Assembly (NCBI GenBank): GCA_024653345.1
Contig: JANLFV010000004.1
Location: forward strand, 1 to 64,000
Source: Candidatus Acetothermia bacterium
GTDB lineage: Bacteria > Bipolaricaulota > Bipolaricaulia > RBG-16-55-9 > JANLFV01
Reading direction: 5' to 3'
Length of the DNA stretch: 64,000 nt
Part shown: one piece after another, positions 1 through 9,807 of the stretch
Numbering within the stretch: the first letter of the stretch is position 1
How the letters are laid out: the number at the start of each line of letters is the position of its first letter
Notes under the pieces: model-generated
The model's input: the letters and a program-made list of their open reading frames with translations, nothing else
What the model was told of the DNA's origin: nothing
Database searches by the model: none
Translations under genes and position numbers: made by a program

Positions 1-14
1 TGCCACCTCCCTAG

Positions 15-433
15 CCAGAGGCCAAAATCTGTCCAACTCCAGGGGTCCACTTCACTCTGGGAACTATCCTCACTGCGCGAGTGTTGTTTGTCTCCTACAG
101 AGAGCTGGAGCCGGCGAAATGGGACTATCGACTCACATTCCTGGACCAATGTGGGCAGGAATGGAAGCTTGCGATTACCGATCTAGACTTTCGGAAGCAC
201 TGCGATGATAGAGGGGATCAGGGGAACGCCCGGATAGAATCGCGCTCGACCTAAAGGGGAAATTGAACAGGTGCAAACTATATCTTCGCATCGGACTGGC
301 CCGCGAATGGGAGAGGTTCCCCGAGCGCTGCTATTTGCAGGTAACAGGGCTACACTGCGTCGCGCCGTGCTTGAAAGGTGACACTGGTAAAGACTTAGGG
401 TCGGCTGCAGAGGACAAGGACGTTCCGTTCTAG
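15..433 (+). pseudogene. frameshifted remnant of a small dual-OB-like protein
   Basis: No intact gene covers this stretch, but two reading frames carry protein-like sequence in order. The first (positions 15-254, in-frame TAG just before it) includes WDYRLTFLDQCGQEWKLAIT and LDFRKHC. The second (open from about 211 to the TAG at 431-433) includes LYLRIGLAREW and RCYLQVTGLH. I recall these two blocks as neighbouring parts of a small widespread protein with paired OB-like folds, but I could not check this. A single frameshift near 205-212 would join them. The start is also missing. Base composition is poorer in GC than the neighbouring genes. Confidence 0.5.
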
Positions 434-465
434 CGCTCTGTCAAACATGCTTCGATAGGGAGCTT

Positions 466-532
466 CCTCTCCTCTGGAGAGAGAGGATTGAGGTGAGGGG
501 GGATCCCGACCTTCCCTCATTGAGGGGGAAGG
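466..532. repeat. intergenic palindromic (REP-like) element
   Basis: Two hairpins lie in tandem: CCTCTC (466-471) pairs with GAGAGG (481-486), and CCTTCCCTC (510-518) pairs with a GAGG...GGAAGG arm (522-532) with a two-base bulge. The purine-rich linker between them (TTGAGGTGAGGGG) resembles interspersed palindromic repeats seen between genes in many GC-rich genomes. Whether it recurs elsewhere in this genome cannot be seen. Confidence 0.4.
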
Positions 533-577
533 GGAACAGCTAGCCAGCCCATCAAAGAAAAGACGCAGAGCACTAGC

Positions 578-606
578 TTGCAGCCGGCGATATTCACCAC
601 TAGAAT
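578..606 (+). promoter_or_regulatory. promoter of rarA, leaderless
   Basis: TTGCAG (578-583), 17-base spacer, TAGAAT (601-606). The ATG at 616 lies 10 bases after the -10 box, so the expected transcript has almost no leader. No ribosome binding site precedes the ATG, which agrees. Confidence 0.6.
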
Positions 607-615
607 GGCTCTAGC

Positions 616-1926
616 ATGGGCGATCTCTTCAGTAAGATGGGCTCTCAGCCCCGGCCCCCGCTGGCCGAGCGGATGAGGCCGCGGACTCTAGACGAATTCG
701 TGGGCCAGGAGCACCTCGTCGGGCCGGGGAAGGTCCTCCAGACCCTGATCGAGCGGCACGAGATCCGCTCGTTGGTCCTCTGGGGCCCGCCTGGGACGGG
801 GAAGACGACCCTGGGGATGATCATCGCCCGCTCGTTCGGCGCGGAGTTCGTCTACTTCAGTGCCACCCGCTCCTCGATCAAGGAGGTCCAGGAGGCCCTC
901 GAGCGGTCGCGGAGGAAGTTCCAGGCCTACGGGACGAGGGACCTGATCTTCATCGACGAGCTCCACCGGTTCAATCGAGCCCAGCAGGCGGCCTTCCTCC
1001 CCTATGTAGAGGAGGGGAGCGCAATCTTGATCGGCGCGACCACGGAGAACCCCTCGTTCGAGATCATCTCGCCGCTCCTCTCGCGCTCCCAGGTCTTCAC
1101 CCTCAACCCCTTGAGCCCCGAGGAGATCAAGACGATCCTCAGGCGGGCCCTAGCCGATGAGGAGCGGGGCCTCGGCGGCCGGGGACTAGAGCTGGCCCCC
1201 GAGGCCGAGGAGTTCATCGCCCAATTCTCCGACGGCGATGCCCGGAGGGCACTGAACATCTTGGAGCTGGCCGCCGACATCGCCGCGGGGAAGGCCCTCG
1301 ACCTAGCGACCGTCCAGGAGGCGGCTCAGCGGCGGGTCCCGATCTACGACAAGGCCGGCGAGGAGCACTATAACCTCATCTCCGCGCTCCACAAGAGCAT
1401 CCGGAACTCCGACCCCGACGCGGCCCTCTACTGGCTCGCAAGGATGCTCGCCTCTGGTGAAGATCCGTTGTATATCGCTCGGAGGATGGTCCGGGTGGCC
1501 GCGGAGGACATCGGCCTGGCAGACCCCATGGCCTTGCAGGTGGCCGTGGCCGCGAAAGATGCTTACGACTTCCTCGGCTCGCCCGAGGGTGAGCTGGTCC
1601 TGGCCGAGGCCGCTTTGTATCTTGCGACCGCCCCGAAGAGCAATTCCATCTACAAGGCCTACGATGCGGCCATGGAGGATGTCGAGAGGACCCGGAACGA
1701 GCCGGTCCCCCTCCACCTCCGGAATCCGGTGACGAAGCTGATGCGGGAGGCCGGCTACGGCGAGGGCTACCAATACGCCCACGACCTCGAGGGCGGGGTC
1801 GCGCCGATGGAGTGCCTCCCTCCGAACTTGCGTGGCCGGAGGTATTACCATCCCAAGGAGGCGGGCTACGAGGCCGAGGTGGCGGCGCGGCTGCGGCAAT
1901 GGGAGAGGCTGCGGAAGGGCTCCTAA
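616..1926 (+). CDS. rarA: replication-associated recombination ATPase RarA (MgsA)
   Basis: A clamp-loader-like AAA+ ATPase that acts at stalled replication forks and loads or remodels proteins there. The 436-residue length is normal for the family. Visible motifs are Walker A GPPGTGKTT near residue 57, Walker B DLIFIDELHRF near 112, and sensor-1 GATTENPSFE near 140. The C-terminal helical region carries the family-typical YDAAMEDVERT and the closing YHPKEAGYEAEV segment. It is transcribed alone from a leaderless-type promoter. Its end overlaps the convergent alkyltransferase-like gene by four bases. Confidence 0.95.
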   Translation: MGDLFSKMGSQPRPPLAERMRPRTLDEFVGQEHLVGPGKVLQTLIERHEIRSLVLWGPPGTGKTTLGMIIARSFGAEFVYFSATRSSIKEVQEALERSRRKFQAYGTRDLIFIDELHRFNRAQQAAFLPYVEEGSAILIGATTENPSFEIISPLLSRSQVFTLNPLSPEEIKTILRRALADEERGLGGRGLELAPEAEEFIAQFSDGDARRALNILELAADIAAGKALDLATVQEAAQRRVPIYDKAGEEHYNLISALHKSIRNSDPDAALYWLARMLASGEDPLYIARRMVRVAAEDIGLADPMALQVAVAAKDAYDFLGSPEGELVLAEAALYLATAPKSNSIYKAYDAAMEDVERTRNEPVPLHLRNPVTKLMREAGYGEGYQYAHDLEGGVAPMECLPPNLRGRRYYHPKEAGYEAEVAARLRQWERLRKGS

Positions 1927-2228
1927 CTCGGCCCAGCCCAGCCGAACCGGGCTAGGTCGGTTTGGCCATGGCAATCGAAGACCACGCCCTCCTGCTCCAG
2001 CAGTTCTTGCTGGCGATAGCCGGTGCTCACTTTCCCCTGGGCGTTGATCACCCGCTGCCAGGGGACCGGGCGATCGATCGGATTGTAACGGAGTGACCCT
2101 AGCGCCCAGCCGACGATTCTGGCGTCGCACGGCGGGCCGGCGAGCCGGGCGATTTGGCCGTAGGTCGCGACCCTCCCGAACGGAATCTGCCTCACGACCT
2201 GGTAAATCTGCTCGTAGAGCTTGTCCAT
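1923..2228 (-). CDS. alkyltransferase-like (ATL) DNA repair protein
   Basis: Small (101 aa) relative of O6-methylguanine-DNA methyltransferase. The DNA-binding helix-turn-helix (VATYGQIARLAG, residues 20-31) is present, but the active-site PCHRV motif reads PWQRVI (56-61), so Trp57 replaces the acceptor cysteine. ATL proteins of this kind bind alkylated guanine and hand it to nucleotide excision repair rather than repairing it themselves. The start at 2228 was chosen because it opens directly on the conserved MDKLYEQIYQVVRQIPFG segment and follows the upstream gene's stop by five bases. The pair is probably one transcript. Confidence 0.85.
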   Translation of the reverse strand: MDKLYEQIYQVVRQIPFGRVATYGQIARLAGPPCDARIVGWALGSLRYNPIDRPVPWQRVINAQGKVSTGYRQQELLEQEGVVFDCHGQTDLARFGWAGPS

Positions 2229-2233
2229 CTCCG

Positions 2234-3208
2234 TCAGCCTGCGCTGAACCCGACCAGGGCCGAAGCCACTACGCAAGGCGGGGGCACTGCCAAGATCCTG
2301 GAGTAGTCCGAGAGCTCAAAGCGGAGGATCTCGTAGCTCGCGCCGGCACCCAGGTATTCGCCGATGACCGGCACGATCTGCCGCTGATCGCTCTTCAATT
2401 CCGCGCAAATGGCGAAGAAGCCCGCATAATCGCGCTCCCGCAGCGCCAGGTCGAGCGAATGACGGACGCGCCGGAGGAAGAACGACTCCAGGTTCGCCGG
2501 ATCGCGCGGCTTTCCCTCCATCTCCTTTGGAGAGCTGTAGCCGTTGCCGTAGTGAACGAGGTCCCCGGTCGCGACGAGCGCCGTCCGCGCGTCGACGACC
2601 CCGCTGAGCCACTGCGCAATCTCCGAGGCGACCTCGAACGAGCCGCGCGGATCGCGCGTCAACGAGACAAAGAGTGGCAGGACGGGAATAGGTTCGACGC
2701 GACGCTCCGCTGCGTGGAGTGCGAGCAAGCTAAAGAAGGCGTCGAGGGAAAACTCGCCTGAGAGCAGCTCCTCGGCCTCGCGAACCACATCGCCCAGCAA
2801 TCCCTCCGTCGGGCAGGCCAAGAGATGGCCGAAGGGCGTCTCGAGCGGCGCGGTCTTGACGAAGGCTCCCCGGAAGATGGCGAACAGCTCCTCAGCCCGC
2901 GGGACATGGATCTCATTGGTGCTGAGCCCTCGATAGAGCGCCTGGTAGGGCTCGGGTAGGGCCCCGCCGTGGAGGACCCCCAGCGCGACGACCTTTCCGG
3001 GCCTTAGCTTGTAGAGCGTGGTCACGAGGCGGGCAAGGGAGTCCCCGGCGTAGTAGATGGAGGTGTGCGGGAAGGAGACGATCCCGCCGCGCTCTAGGAT
3101 TCGCTCGAGCTGCGGCTCGCCTCGAGGGTAGCGGGCAAAGAGGTTGGCAATGTATCTCCGCCCCTCCGGGCTCAGCAGCTCAGCCCTGTAGTAGCTCTTC
3201 CAATCCAT
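2234..3208 (-). CDS. MEMO/LigB-like protein of unknown substrate
   Basis: 324-residue protein resembling the MEMO1 family (related to class III extradiol dioxygenases). Points of similarity are SFPHTSIYYAGDSLARL near residues 45-61, corresponding to the MEMO 'pHagY.YSG' block, a VALGVLHGG block, and VATGDLVHYGNGY near 212-224, corresponding to 'ssDlSHYg'. The histidines in these blocks would be the metal ligands. MEMO proteins are often near AMMECR1 and radical SAM genes, but neither is adjacent here. The start at 3208 avoids a 32-base overlap with the upstream gene that a longer reading would need. The family call is moderate because the blocks diverge. Confidence 0.55.
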   Translation of the reverse strand: MDWKSYYRAELLSPEGRRYIANLFARYPRGEPQLERILERGGIVSFPHTSIYYAGDSLARLVTTLYKLRPGKVVALGVLHGGALPEPYQALYRGLSTNEIHVPRAEELFAIFRGAFVKTAPLETPFGHLLACPTEGLLGDVVREAEELLSGEFSLDAFFSLLALHAAERRVEPIPVLPLFVSLTRDPRGSFEVASEIAQWLSGVVDARTALVATGDLVHYGNGYSSPKEMEGKPRDPANLESFFLRRVRHSLDLALRERDYAGFFAICAELKSDQRQIVPVIGEYLGAGASYEILRFELSDYSRILAVPPPCVVASALVGFSAG

Positions 3209-3218
3209 CCCGGCGAGC

Positions 3219-3755
3219 TCACTCCTCGTCCGGCCCGTGCCTCTCCACATCGCTCAGGCGGTGGAACATCTGGTCGAAGACGCGGCGGAGCCACTCGATC
3301 GCCTGCTTCGAGAACATCCCCGCGAGGCCGGCGAAGGCCAGGACCCCGAAGAGGTTGGCTGTCCTGGCCCCAGCGGCGGTCGAGAAGAGGAGCCCCCGGA
3401 CCACGAGGTAGAGGATCGTGGCCAGGACCGCCCCGATGAATGGCCGGAGGAGATACCACCAGAGCCAGCTTGCGGCCAGTTCCGACTTCCCGGCGAAGAG
3501 GGCGAACGAGGTCGCCATGTGGATGCAGGCCCCTAAGGCCCCCACCAGGGCGACGAGCAGGATCAGCCCTGCCTCCGGCCCCAATGAGAGAGGAGCAACC
3601 TCGCCCTCGCCGGCGGAAGGGAGGATGGTGATGATGAGGTAGAGCAAGGCAACGATGAAGAGCAGGCAATAGCCCCCGAGGAGGCCCCTTGCAAGCGGCT
3701 TCATCAGGGTCGCTCCTGGCGGTCCACCTTGCGGCTCGGGCCCTTTCGCCTCCAT
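3219..3755 (-). CDS. membrane protein of unknown function
   Basis: About 178 residues with a short charged, proline-rich N-terminus and four likely transmembrane helices (starting near GLLGGYCLLFIVALLYLII, LILLVALVGALGACIHM, LLRPFIGAVLATILYLVV and NLFGVLAFAGLAGMF). An amphipathic tail follows (FSKQAIEWLRRVFDQMF). I do not recognise a named family. The start at 3755 is preferred because it has GGAG five bases upstream and lies just after a well-formed promoter; an upstream ATG at 3779 would place the -10 box inside the gene. It heads a likely three-gene minus-strand transcript with the MEMO-like and ATL genes. Confidence 0.7.
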   Translation of the reverse strand: MEAKGPEPQGGPPGATLMKPLARGLLGGYCLLFIVALLYLIITILPSAGEGEVAPLSLGPEAGLILLVALVGALGACIHMATSFALFAGKSELAASWLWWYLLRPFIGAVLATILYLVVRGLLFSTAAGARTANLFGVLAFAGLAGMFSKQAIEWLRRVFDQMFHRLSDVERHGPDEE

Positions 3756-3769
3756 TTTCTCCGCTTGCG

Positions 3770-3798
3770 AGCTTAGCATCCCTGACCGCGCTGGTCAA
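3770..3798 (-). promoter_or_regulatory. promoter of the membrane protein/MEMO/ATL genes
   Basis: On the minus strand TTGACC (3793-3798), 17-base spacer, TAAGCT (3770-3775). It lies 15 bases from the ATG at 3755, back to back with the larA-like promoter. Confidence 0.5.
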
Positions 3799-3811
3799 TA
3801 CAGGGGGCCGA

Positions 3812-3840
3812 TTGGCCCAAACCGGCTAAGCTTGTATTAT
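3812..3840 (+). promoter_or_regulatory. promoter of the larA-like gene, leaderless
   Basis: TTGGCC (3812-3817), 17-base spacer, TATTAT (3835-3840). The ATG at 3848 is only eight bases beyond the -10 box and no ribosome binding site precedes it. Confidence 0.6.
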
Positions 3841-3847
3841 CCCCTCG

Positions 3848-5173
3848 ATGGCAGCTGAGGAGCTATTCGACCGGCTGAGCGGGATCGCCGATAGAGATCT
3901 GCCCAAGATGGCCCTCGTCCGCTGGCAGCGGCCGAGCCTGGCGATCGAGGACATTGAGGGGCGAGTGAGGAGCGCGCTTGGGGGGCTAGATCTCGCGAGC
4001 CGGCTCAAGCTCAAGCCCGGGGCTGAGGTCGCTCTCGCCTGCGGGAGCCGCGGGATCAGCAATATCGCCAGGATCGTCCGGGCGGCCGTCCAGCACCTTC
4101 AGGGGCTCGGGCTGAGGCCCTTCATCTTCCCCGCGATGGGCTCCCACGGGGGCGCGACGGGCGAAGGGCAGGCCCAGACCCTGGCGAGGCTCGGGCTCAC
4201 TGAGGCGGAGATGGGCTGCCCGGTCCGGTCGACGATGGAGGTAATCGAGCTCGGGCGGACCCCGAGCGGGATCCCCGTTCTGGTCGACCGCTATGCCGCC
4301 GCGGCTGACGGGATCTTCCTGATCAACCGGATCAAGCCGCACACGGCCTTTTCGGGGCGGATCGGCTCGGGCTTGCTAAAGATCATGACCGTGGGGATGG
4401 GGAAGCAGCCGGGGGCGAAGGCCATCCACCGGTTCGCCTTCCGGCTCGGCCTGGAGCGGGCGATCCTCGAGGTAGCCGAAGTCATGTTGAAAAAACTCCC
4501 GATCCTGGGTGGGCTGGCGATCATCGAGGGGTTCTACCACGAGACGGCCCGCCTCGAGGCCCTCCGGCCCGAAGAGCTCTTGACGCGAGAGCCGGAGCTG
4601 CTCGCCCAGGCGCGTGAGCTGATGCCCCGGCTCCCCTTTACGGAGCTCGATCTCCTGATCGTGGACGAGGCGGGGAAGGAGCTGAGCGGGACGGGGATGG
4701 ATACCCAGGTGATCGGAAGGCAATACATCCTCGGGGAGCCTGAGCCGGCCTCGCCGAAGATCAAGCGGATCTACCTCCGGAGCCTCTCTCCCGACTCCGC
4801 GGGGAATGCCCTGGGGATCGGGCTGGCGGACTTCGTCCACCGCCGGGTCGTCGAGGGGATGGACCGCGAGAAGACCTACATCAACGCCCTCACGGGGACC
4901 GGGCCGGAGAAGGCCCGGCTCCCGCCCTACTTCGGGAGCGATCGGACGGCCATCAAGCTGGCCCTGGCCACGATCGGCCCGGTCGAGCCCCGCGAGGCTC
5001 GAGTCCTCTGGATCAAGAACACCCTTGAGCTGGGGGAGTTCGCGATCTCCGAGGCCCTCATCGCGGAGGCGAAGGCCCACGGCGAGCTCGAGGTGGCGAG
5101 CCGGCTTTGGCCCCTCGCATTCGACGGGAAAGGGGACCTCATCGGGCTCGCTGGGGGCGGGCGGTCTCCATGA
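3848..5173 (+). CDS. LarA-like (DUF2088) nickel-pincer-type isomerase homologue
   Basis: 441-residue protein related to the lactate racemase catalytic subunit. Family-like blocks are GSHGGATGEG near residue 98, INRIKPHTAFSG near 158, and LLKIMTVGMGKQPGAK near 176. LarA uses a nickel-pincer nucleotide to epimerise 2-hydroxy acids, but distant homologues such as this act on unknown 2-hydroxy acids. None of the cofactor-building genes (larB, larC, larE) is in this window, so cofactor dependence is inferred only. Its 3' end overlaps the convergent yvcK gene by 35 bases. It is transcribed alone from a leaderless-type promoter. Confidence 0.75.
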   Translation: MAAEELFDRLSGIADRDLPKMALVRWQRPSLAIEDIEGRVRSALGGLDLASRLKLKPGAEVALACGSRGISNIARIVRAAVQHLQGLGLRPFIFPAMGSHGGATGEGQAQTLARLGLTEAEMGCPVRSTMEVIELGRTPSGIPVLVDRYAAAADGIFLINRIKPHTAFSGRIGSGLLKIMTVGMGKQPGAKAIHRFAFRLGLERAILEVAEVMLKKLPILGGLAIIEGFYHETARLEALRPEELLTREPELLAQARELMPRLPFTELDLLIVDEAGKELSGTGMDTQVIGRQYILGEPEPASPKIKRIYLRSLSPDSAGNALGIGLADFVHRRVVEGMDREKTYINALTGTGPEKARLPPYFGSDRTAIKLALATIGPVEPREARVLWIKNTLELGEFAISEALIAEAKAHGELEVASRLWPLAFDGKGDLIGLAGGGRSP

Positions 5174-6419
5174 TCAGCTTCGCCAGTCGCTTGGAGTCGT
5201 GCTTGACCGTCGGCTTCCCCTCGAGCTCCACGATCTCGAGCAGGTCGGCCTCGAGGACCTCGGGGCCCTTGAGATCGGCGAGATCGTTGACCACCGGGAC
5301 GGCCCCCTCGTCCCTGTATTGCTGCAGGAGCGGCTCAGGGATCGGCTGGGAGTTGACGATCACATAATCGAGGCTAGTGATGTCGATATACCTCCCCAGC
5401 GTGGCCAGGTGGCTCCGCGCGGTGAACCCGTCAGTCTCCCCCGGCTGGGTCATGAGGTTGACGACATAGAACTTCTTGGCCTCGGCCCGCTCCAGCCGGC
5501 TCGCGATATTGCCGACCAAGAGGTTCGGGATGATCGAGGTGAAGAGGCTCCCCGGCCCGAGGATGACCAACTCCGCCCGGTCGAGCTCTTCCAGGACCTG
5601 CTCATAGGGCCGGACTCGCTCCTTGGAGAGGAGCATCCGCTTGATCCGCCGGGGATCGCGGACGATCTCCGTCTCCCCGCGGACGAGCGAGCCGTCCTCC
5701 ATCTCAGCCACGAGGTCCACCTGCTCGAGGGTTGCCGGGAGGACCCGGCCGCGGATGTTGAGGATGTGGCTCATCTCAGCGATCGCCAGGTCGAACCGAC
5801 CCGTCCGCTCCTGGAGGCCAGCAATCACAAGGTTCCCCAGGGAGTGGCCGTTGAAGCTCCCCTCGCGGAAGCGGTGCTGGAAGAGCCCGGCGATCCGCGA
5901 CTCGTCGTCGGCCAGGGCGATGATGCAGTTCCTGATGTCGCCGGGCGGGAGGATGTCCAGCTCCCGGCGGAGCTGGCCCGAGGAGCCCCCAGTGTCCATG
6001 ACCGTGACCACCGCGGTGATATTGCTGGTGAACTCCTTCAGCCCGCGCAGGAGCACGGAGAGCCCCGTCCCGCCCCCGAGGGCCACCACTGACGGGCCGC
6101 GGGAGAGGAGCCGCCGGCTGTAGATCATCTCCCCCGCTCGCCCGATGGCCTCGGGAGCGACCCCCTTGATGACCGATCTTAGGAAGCGGTAGACCCCGAA
6201 TGCGGCCCCCGCCAGGCCGGCGAGCAAGAGGAGGCTCCCGATGAGCAGGCCATACCCTGGGGCTGGGACCAAGAGCCCGTAGAGCCAGCGGACGAGCTCC
6301 CGGCCGAAGAGCAGGACGAGCCCGAAGATGAAGGCCAGCATCGCCAGGGCGGCGACAGCCACCCAGCGCTTCACCCCCATCCCGGGGTAGAGCCACCTCA
6401 AGGAGCGCTTCAGCCTCAT
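5139..6419 (-). CDS. YvcK/CofD-like protein with membrane anchor
   Basis: 426 residues. The C-terminal three quarters match the YvcK (UPF0052) family, which binds UDP-sugars and links carbon metabolism to cell-wall growth. Visible blocks are VVALGGGTGLSVLLRGL near residue 113, VMDTGGSSGQLR, and LPPGDIRNCIIAL. Unlike the short soluble form, there are two N-terminal transmembrane helices (about 17-40 and 57-80), so the protein should sit at the inner membrane. It starts four bases before the end of dnaE (ATGA-type overlap) and is the last gene of the eno-ftsB-dnaE run. Confidence 0.85.
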   Translation of the reverse strand: MRLKRSLRWLYPGMGVKRWVAVAALAMLAFIFGLVLLFGRELVRWLYGLLVPAPGYGLLIGSLLLLAGLAGAAFGVYRFLRSVIKGVAPEAIGRAGEMIYSRRLLSRGPSVVALGGGTGLSVLLRGLKEFTSNITAVVTVMDTGGSSGQLRRELDILPPGDIRNCIIALADDESRIAGLFQHRFREGSFNGHSLGNLVIAGLQERTGRFDLAIAEMSHILNIRGRVLPATLEQVDLVAEMEDGSLVRGETEIVRDPRRIKRMLLSKERVRPYEQVLEELDRAELVILGPGSLFTSIIPNLLVGNIASRLERAEAKKFYVVNLMTQPGETDGFTARSHLATLGRYIDITSLDYVIVNSQPIPEPLLQQYRDEGAVPVVNDLADLKGPEVLEADLLEIVELEGKPTVKHDSKRLAKLIMETARPQRAR

Positions 6420-9400
6420 CTCGTCCTCCGGCGGGCGAGCTTGATCCCGCCCGGGCCGAGGAGCCGCCGCAACTCCTCCATCAGGCCCCGGGAGAGCCGG
6501 ACGGCGAACTCCTCCCCGGCCTTGATCAACTCCTGAGAGTCGCCCAGGTCGAGCTGGAGAAGGACCGGCGTCGGGCCCGCCGAGGCCCGCAGAAGGGCCC
6601 GTAGCCGCTCCAGCAGCCGCTCATCCACCTCCTCCAGGGGGAGGAGGAGCCGGAGCTCGAGCGATTCCGCCTCCTCCAGCGGATAGAGCTCCTCGACCAC
6701 AACCTGGGTCTGGCCCCCTCGCTGCTCCGCCCGCCCGATCAAGTGAATCAGATTGTCCTCCTGGAGGAGTGAGGCTTGCCTCTCATACAGGTCGGGGAAG
6801 ACGGTCAGTTCGGCCTTCCCCTTCAAGTCCTCCAGCCGGACGAAGGCCATCCTTCGCCCCTTCGAGGTCGTGACGACGCGGACACCGTCGATTCGGCCGC
6901 CGAGGTAGACCGGTTCCCCAGGCTTGGCCTCCGCTAGCTCATTCAGGCTGTGGGAGCGGAGGCAGGAGAGCTGCTCCTCCCACTCCTGCAAGGGGTGGGA
7001 GCTGATGTAGAGCCCGAGGAGCTCCTTCTCGAAGCGGAGGAGCGTCTCGCGCGGGAACTCCTCCTCGCTGGCCTCCAGGGTCGGAGTGACTTCCTCCTCG
7101 GCGAAGAACGAGCGCTGGCCGCTTCGGCGCTCCTCGTGGGCCACTTGGGCCAGCTCCAGGCCGACCTCGACCTGCCGCAAGAGCCCCTTCCGCGTGGCGA
7201 AGCGGTCGAAGACCCCGGCCTTGATCAGCGTCTCCAGGACCTCTCGATTCACCTGGCGGGGGTCGAGCCGGCGGCAGAAGTCCACGAACGAGCCGAACGG
7301 CCGGCCGCCCCGCGCCGCGAGGATCGCCCCGACGGCCCCCTCTCCAACATTCTTGATCGCCGCCAGGCCGAACCGGATCCGGCCATCGTGGGCCGTGAAG
7401 TAGAGATCGCTCTCGTTGATCTCCGGCGGGAGGACCTCGATCCCCATGTCACGGCACTCTTGGACATACTCCGCGATCTTGTCGGTGTTATCCGCCACGC
7501 TCGTCAAGAGCGCGGCCATGTATTGCGTGGGGTAGTTCGCCTTCAGATAAGCGGTCCAGTAGGTGATGAGCGCATAGGCGGTGGAGTGGGCCTTGTTGAA
7601 CCCGTAGCGGGCGAACTTCTCGATGTCGGCGAAGAGGTCGAGGGCCCGCTCGATGGGGATACCGTTCTTCACGCAGCCCTGGACGAACTTCTCCCGCGTC
7701 TCCTCCATCGTCTTCCGCTCCTTCTTCCCGATCGCCTTCCGCAGGAGGTCGGCCTCCCCGAGGGAGAAGCCAGCCAGGACCCTGGCCATGAGCAGCAACT
7801 GCTCCTGGTAGATCGGGAGGCCGTAGGTCTCCTCGAGGATCGGCTGGAGGTCGGGATGGGGATAAGAGACCCGCTGGCGGCCGTGCTTCCGGGCGATGAA
7901 CTCCGCGGCCATCCCGCTCTCCAGCGGCCCGGGCCGATAGAGGGCCAGGAGCGCGGCGATGTCCTTGAACTCCGTGGGCGCGAGCCCCCGCACCAACTCC
8001 TTGATCCCGGCCCCCTCGAGCTGGAAGATCCCCGTGGTCCGCCCCTCCTGGAGAAGCTGATAGACCTTGGGATCGTCGAGCGGGAGCCGCTCCAGGTCGA
8101 TCTTCTCGCCCGTGGTCCGCTCGACCAGTTGGAGCGTGTCTGCAAGGACGGTGAGGTTCCGCAGGCCGAGCAGGTCGATCTTGAGCATCCCGATCGCCTC
8201 GAGGGCCACCATGTCATACTGGGTGACGAGTGAGCCGTCGCTCAGCCGGAGCAAGGGGGCGTAGTCGGTCAGCTCGGCCGGGGCGATCACGATCCCCGCG
8301 GCGTGGGTCGAGGGGTTCCGGACCAGGCCCTCCAGCTTCTTCGAGAGCTCGAGGAGCCGCCGGACTTGAGGGTCGTCCTCGTAGCGCTGCTTCAGCTCGC
8401 GGACGCTCTCCAGCGCCTCCTCCAGGGAGGCGCCGAAGGGGATCAGCTTAGCGATTCGATCGGCATCGCTGTAGGACATTCCCAGGACGCGGGCCACATC
8501 GCGGACCGCGCCCCGCGCGGCCATCGTGTCGAAGGTCACGATCTGGGCCACGCGGTCCTGGCCATACCGCACGGTCACATAGCGGATCACTTCGTCCCGC
8601 CGGCGGGGGCAGAAGTCGATGTCGATGTCCGGGAGGCTGATCCGGGCCGGGTTGAGGAAGCGCTCGAAGAGCAGGCCATACTTGAGCGGATCGATCGCCG
8701 TGATCCCCAGGCAGTAAGAGACAAGGCTCCCCGCGGCCGAGCCCCGCCCCGGCCCGACGGTAATCCCCTGCTCCTTCGCGTAGCGGACGAAGTCCCACAC
8801 GATCAGGAAGTATGAGGCATAGCCCATCTCCGCGATCACCCCGAGCTCATACTCCAGCCGCTCGCGGACCTCCGCGGGGAGCTCCTCACCGTAGCGCTCC
8901 CGCGCCCCGCGGAGGGCCAGCGCGCCCAGATATTCGTCGAGGTTCGCATACCCCGGCGGGAGGTCGAACGGCGGAAGATGGGCCACCTCCAGCTCCAGGT
9001 CGAAGTTGCACCGCTCGGCAATGCGGAGAGTGTTCTCCAGGGCCTCGGGCCAGGGGGCGAAGAGGCGGGCCATCTCCTCGCCCGACTTGAAGTAGTATTG
9101 ATCGCCCTCGTAGGCCCGGAGTTCCTCGCGATCGCGCGACTGGATGTTCAAGAGGATCTGATGCGCCTTGCTGTCCTCAGCGGAGATGTAGTGGACATCA
9201 TTCGTGGCCACGAGCGGGAGCTCCAGCCGGCGAGCGAGCTTCACCAACTCCTCCAAGAGCCCCTGCTCCTCAGGTAGGCCGTGGTTCTGGAGCTCGATGA
9301 AGAAGCTCTCCCTCCCGAAGAGCTCGCGGAGCCGATGGGCCCACTCGTCGGCCTCGCGCGCCTGGCCGGCGAGGAGCGGCTTGGCCAGGACACCGCTCTT

Positions 9401-9807
9401 GCAGGCGCTGGTGACGATCAGGCCGTCGCGATACTCCCGCAATAGCTCCAGATCGATCCGCGGTTTATAGTAGAACCCCTCGATGTAGCCGAGGCTGGAG
9501 AGCTTGAGGAGGTTCTTGTAGCCCCGCTCGTTCTCCGCTAGGGCCAGGAGGTGGCGGTAGCGCTCGCGGCCGGGGCTCTTCTCCCGCCGACCGCGCGGGG
9601 CGAGGTAGAACTCGACGCCGATCAGCGGCTTGATCCCGTAGTTTCGGGCCTTCTGATAGAACTCGACCGCCCCGGGGAGCGCCCCGTGGTCGGTGAGAGC
9701 GAGCGCGGGCATGGAGAACTCCTTGGCCCGCAGGAGCAGTTCCTCGATGCGACAGGTGGCGTCGAGCATGCTGTATTCCGAGTGGACATGGAGATGGACG
9801 AAGTCCA

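Noticed and set aside
4806-6092. 428-codon plus-strand open frame across the larA-like/yvcK junction
   Set aside because: Overlaps two well-supported genes, and its translation is Arg/Pro/Ser-rich then Asp/Leu-rich with no motif.
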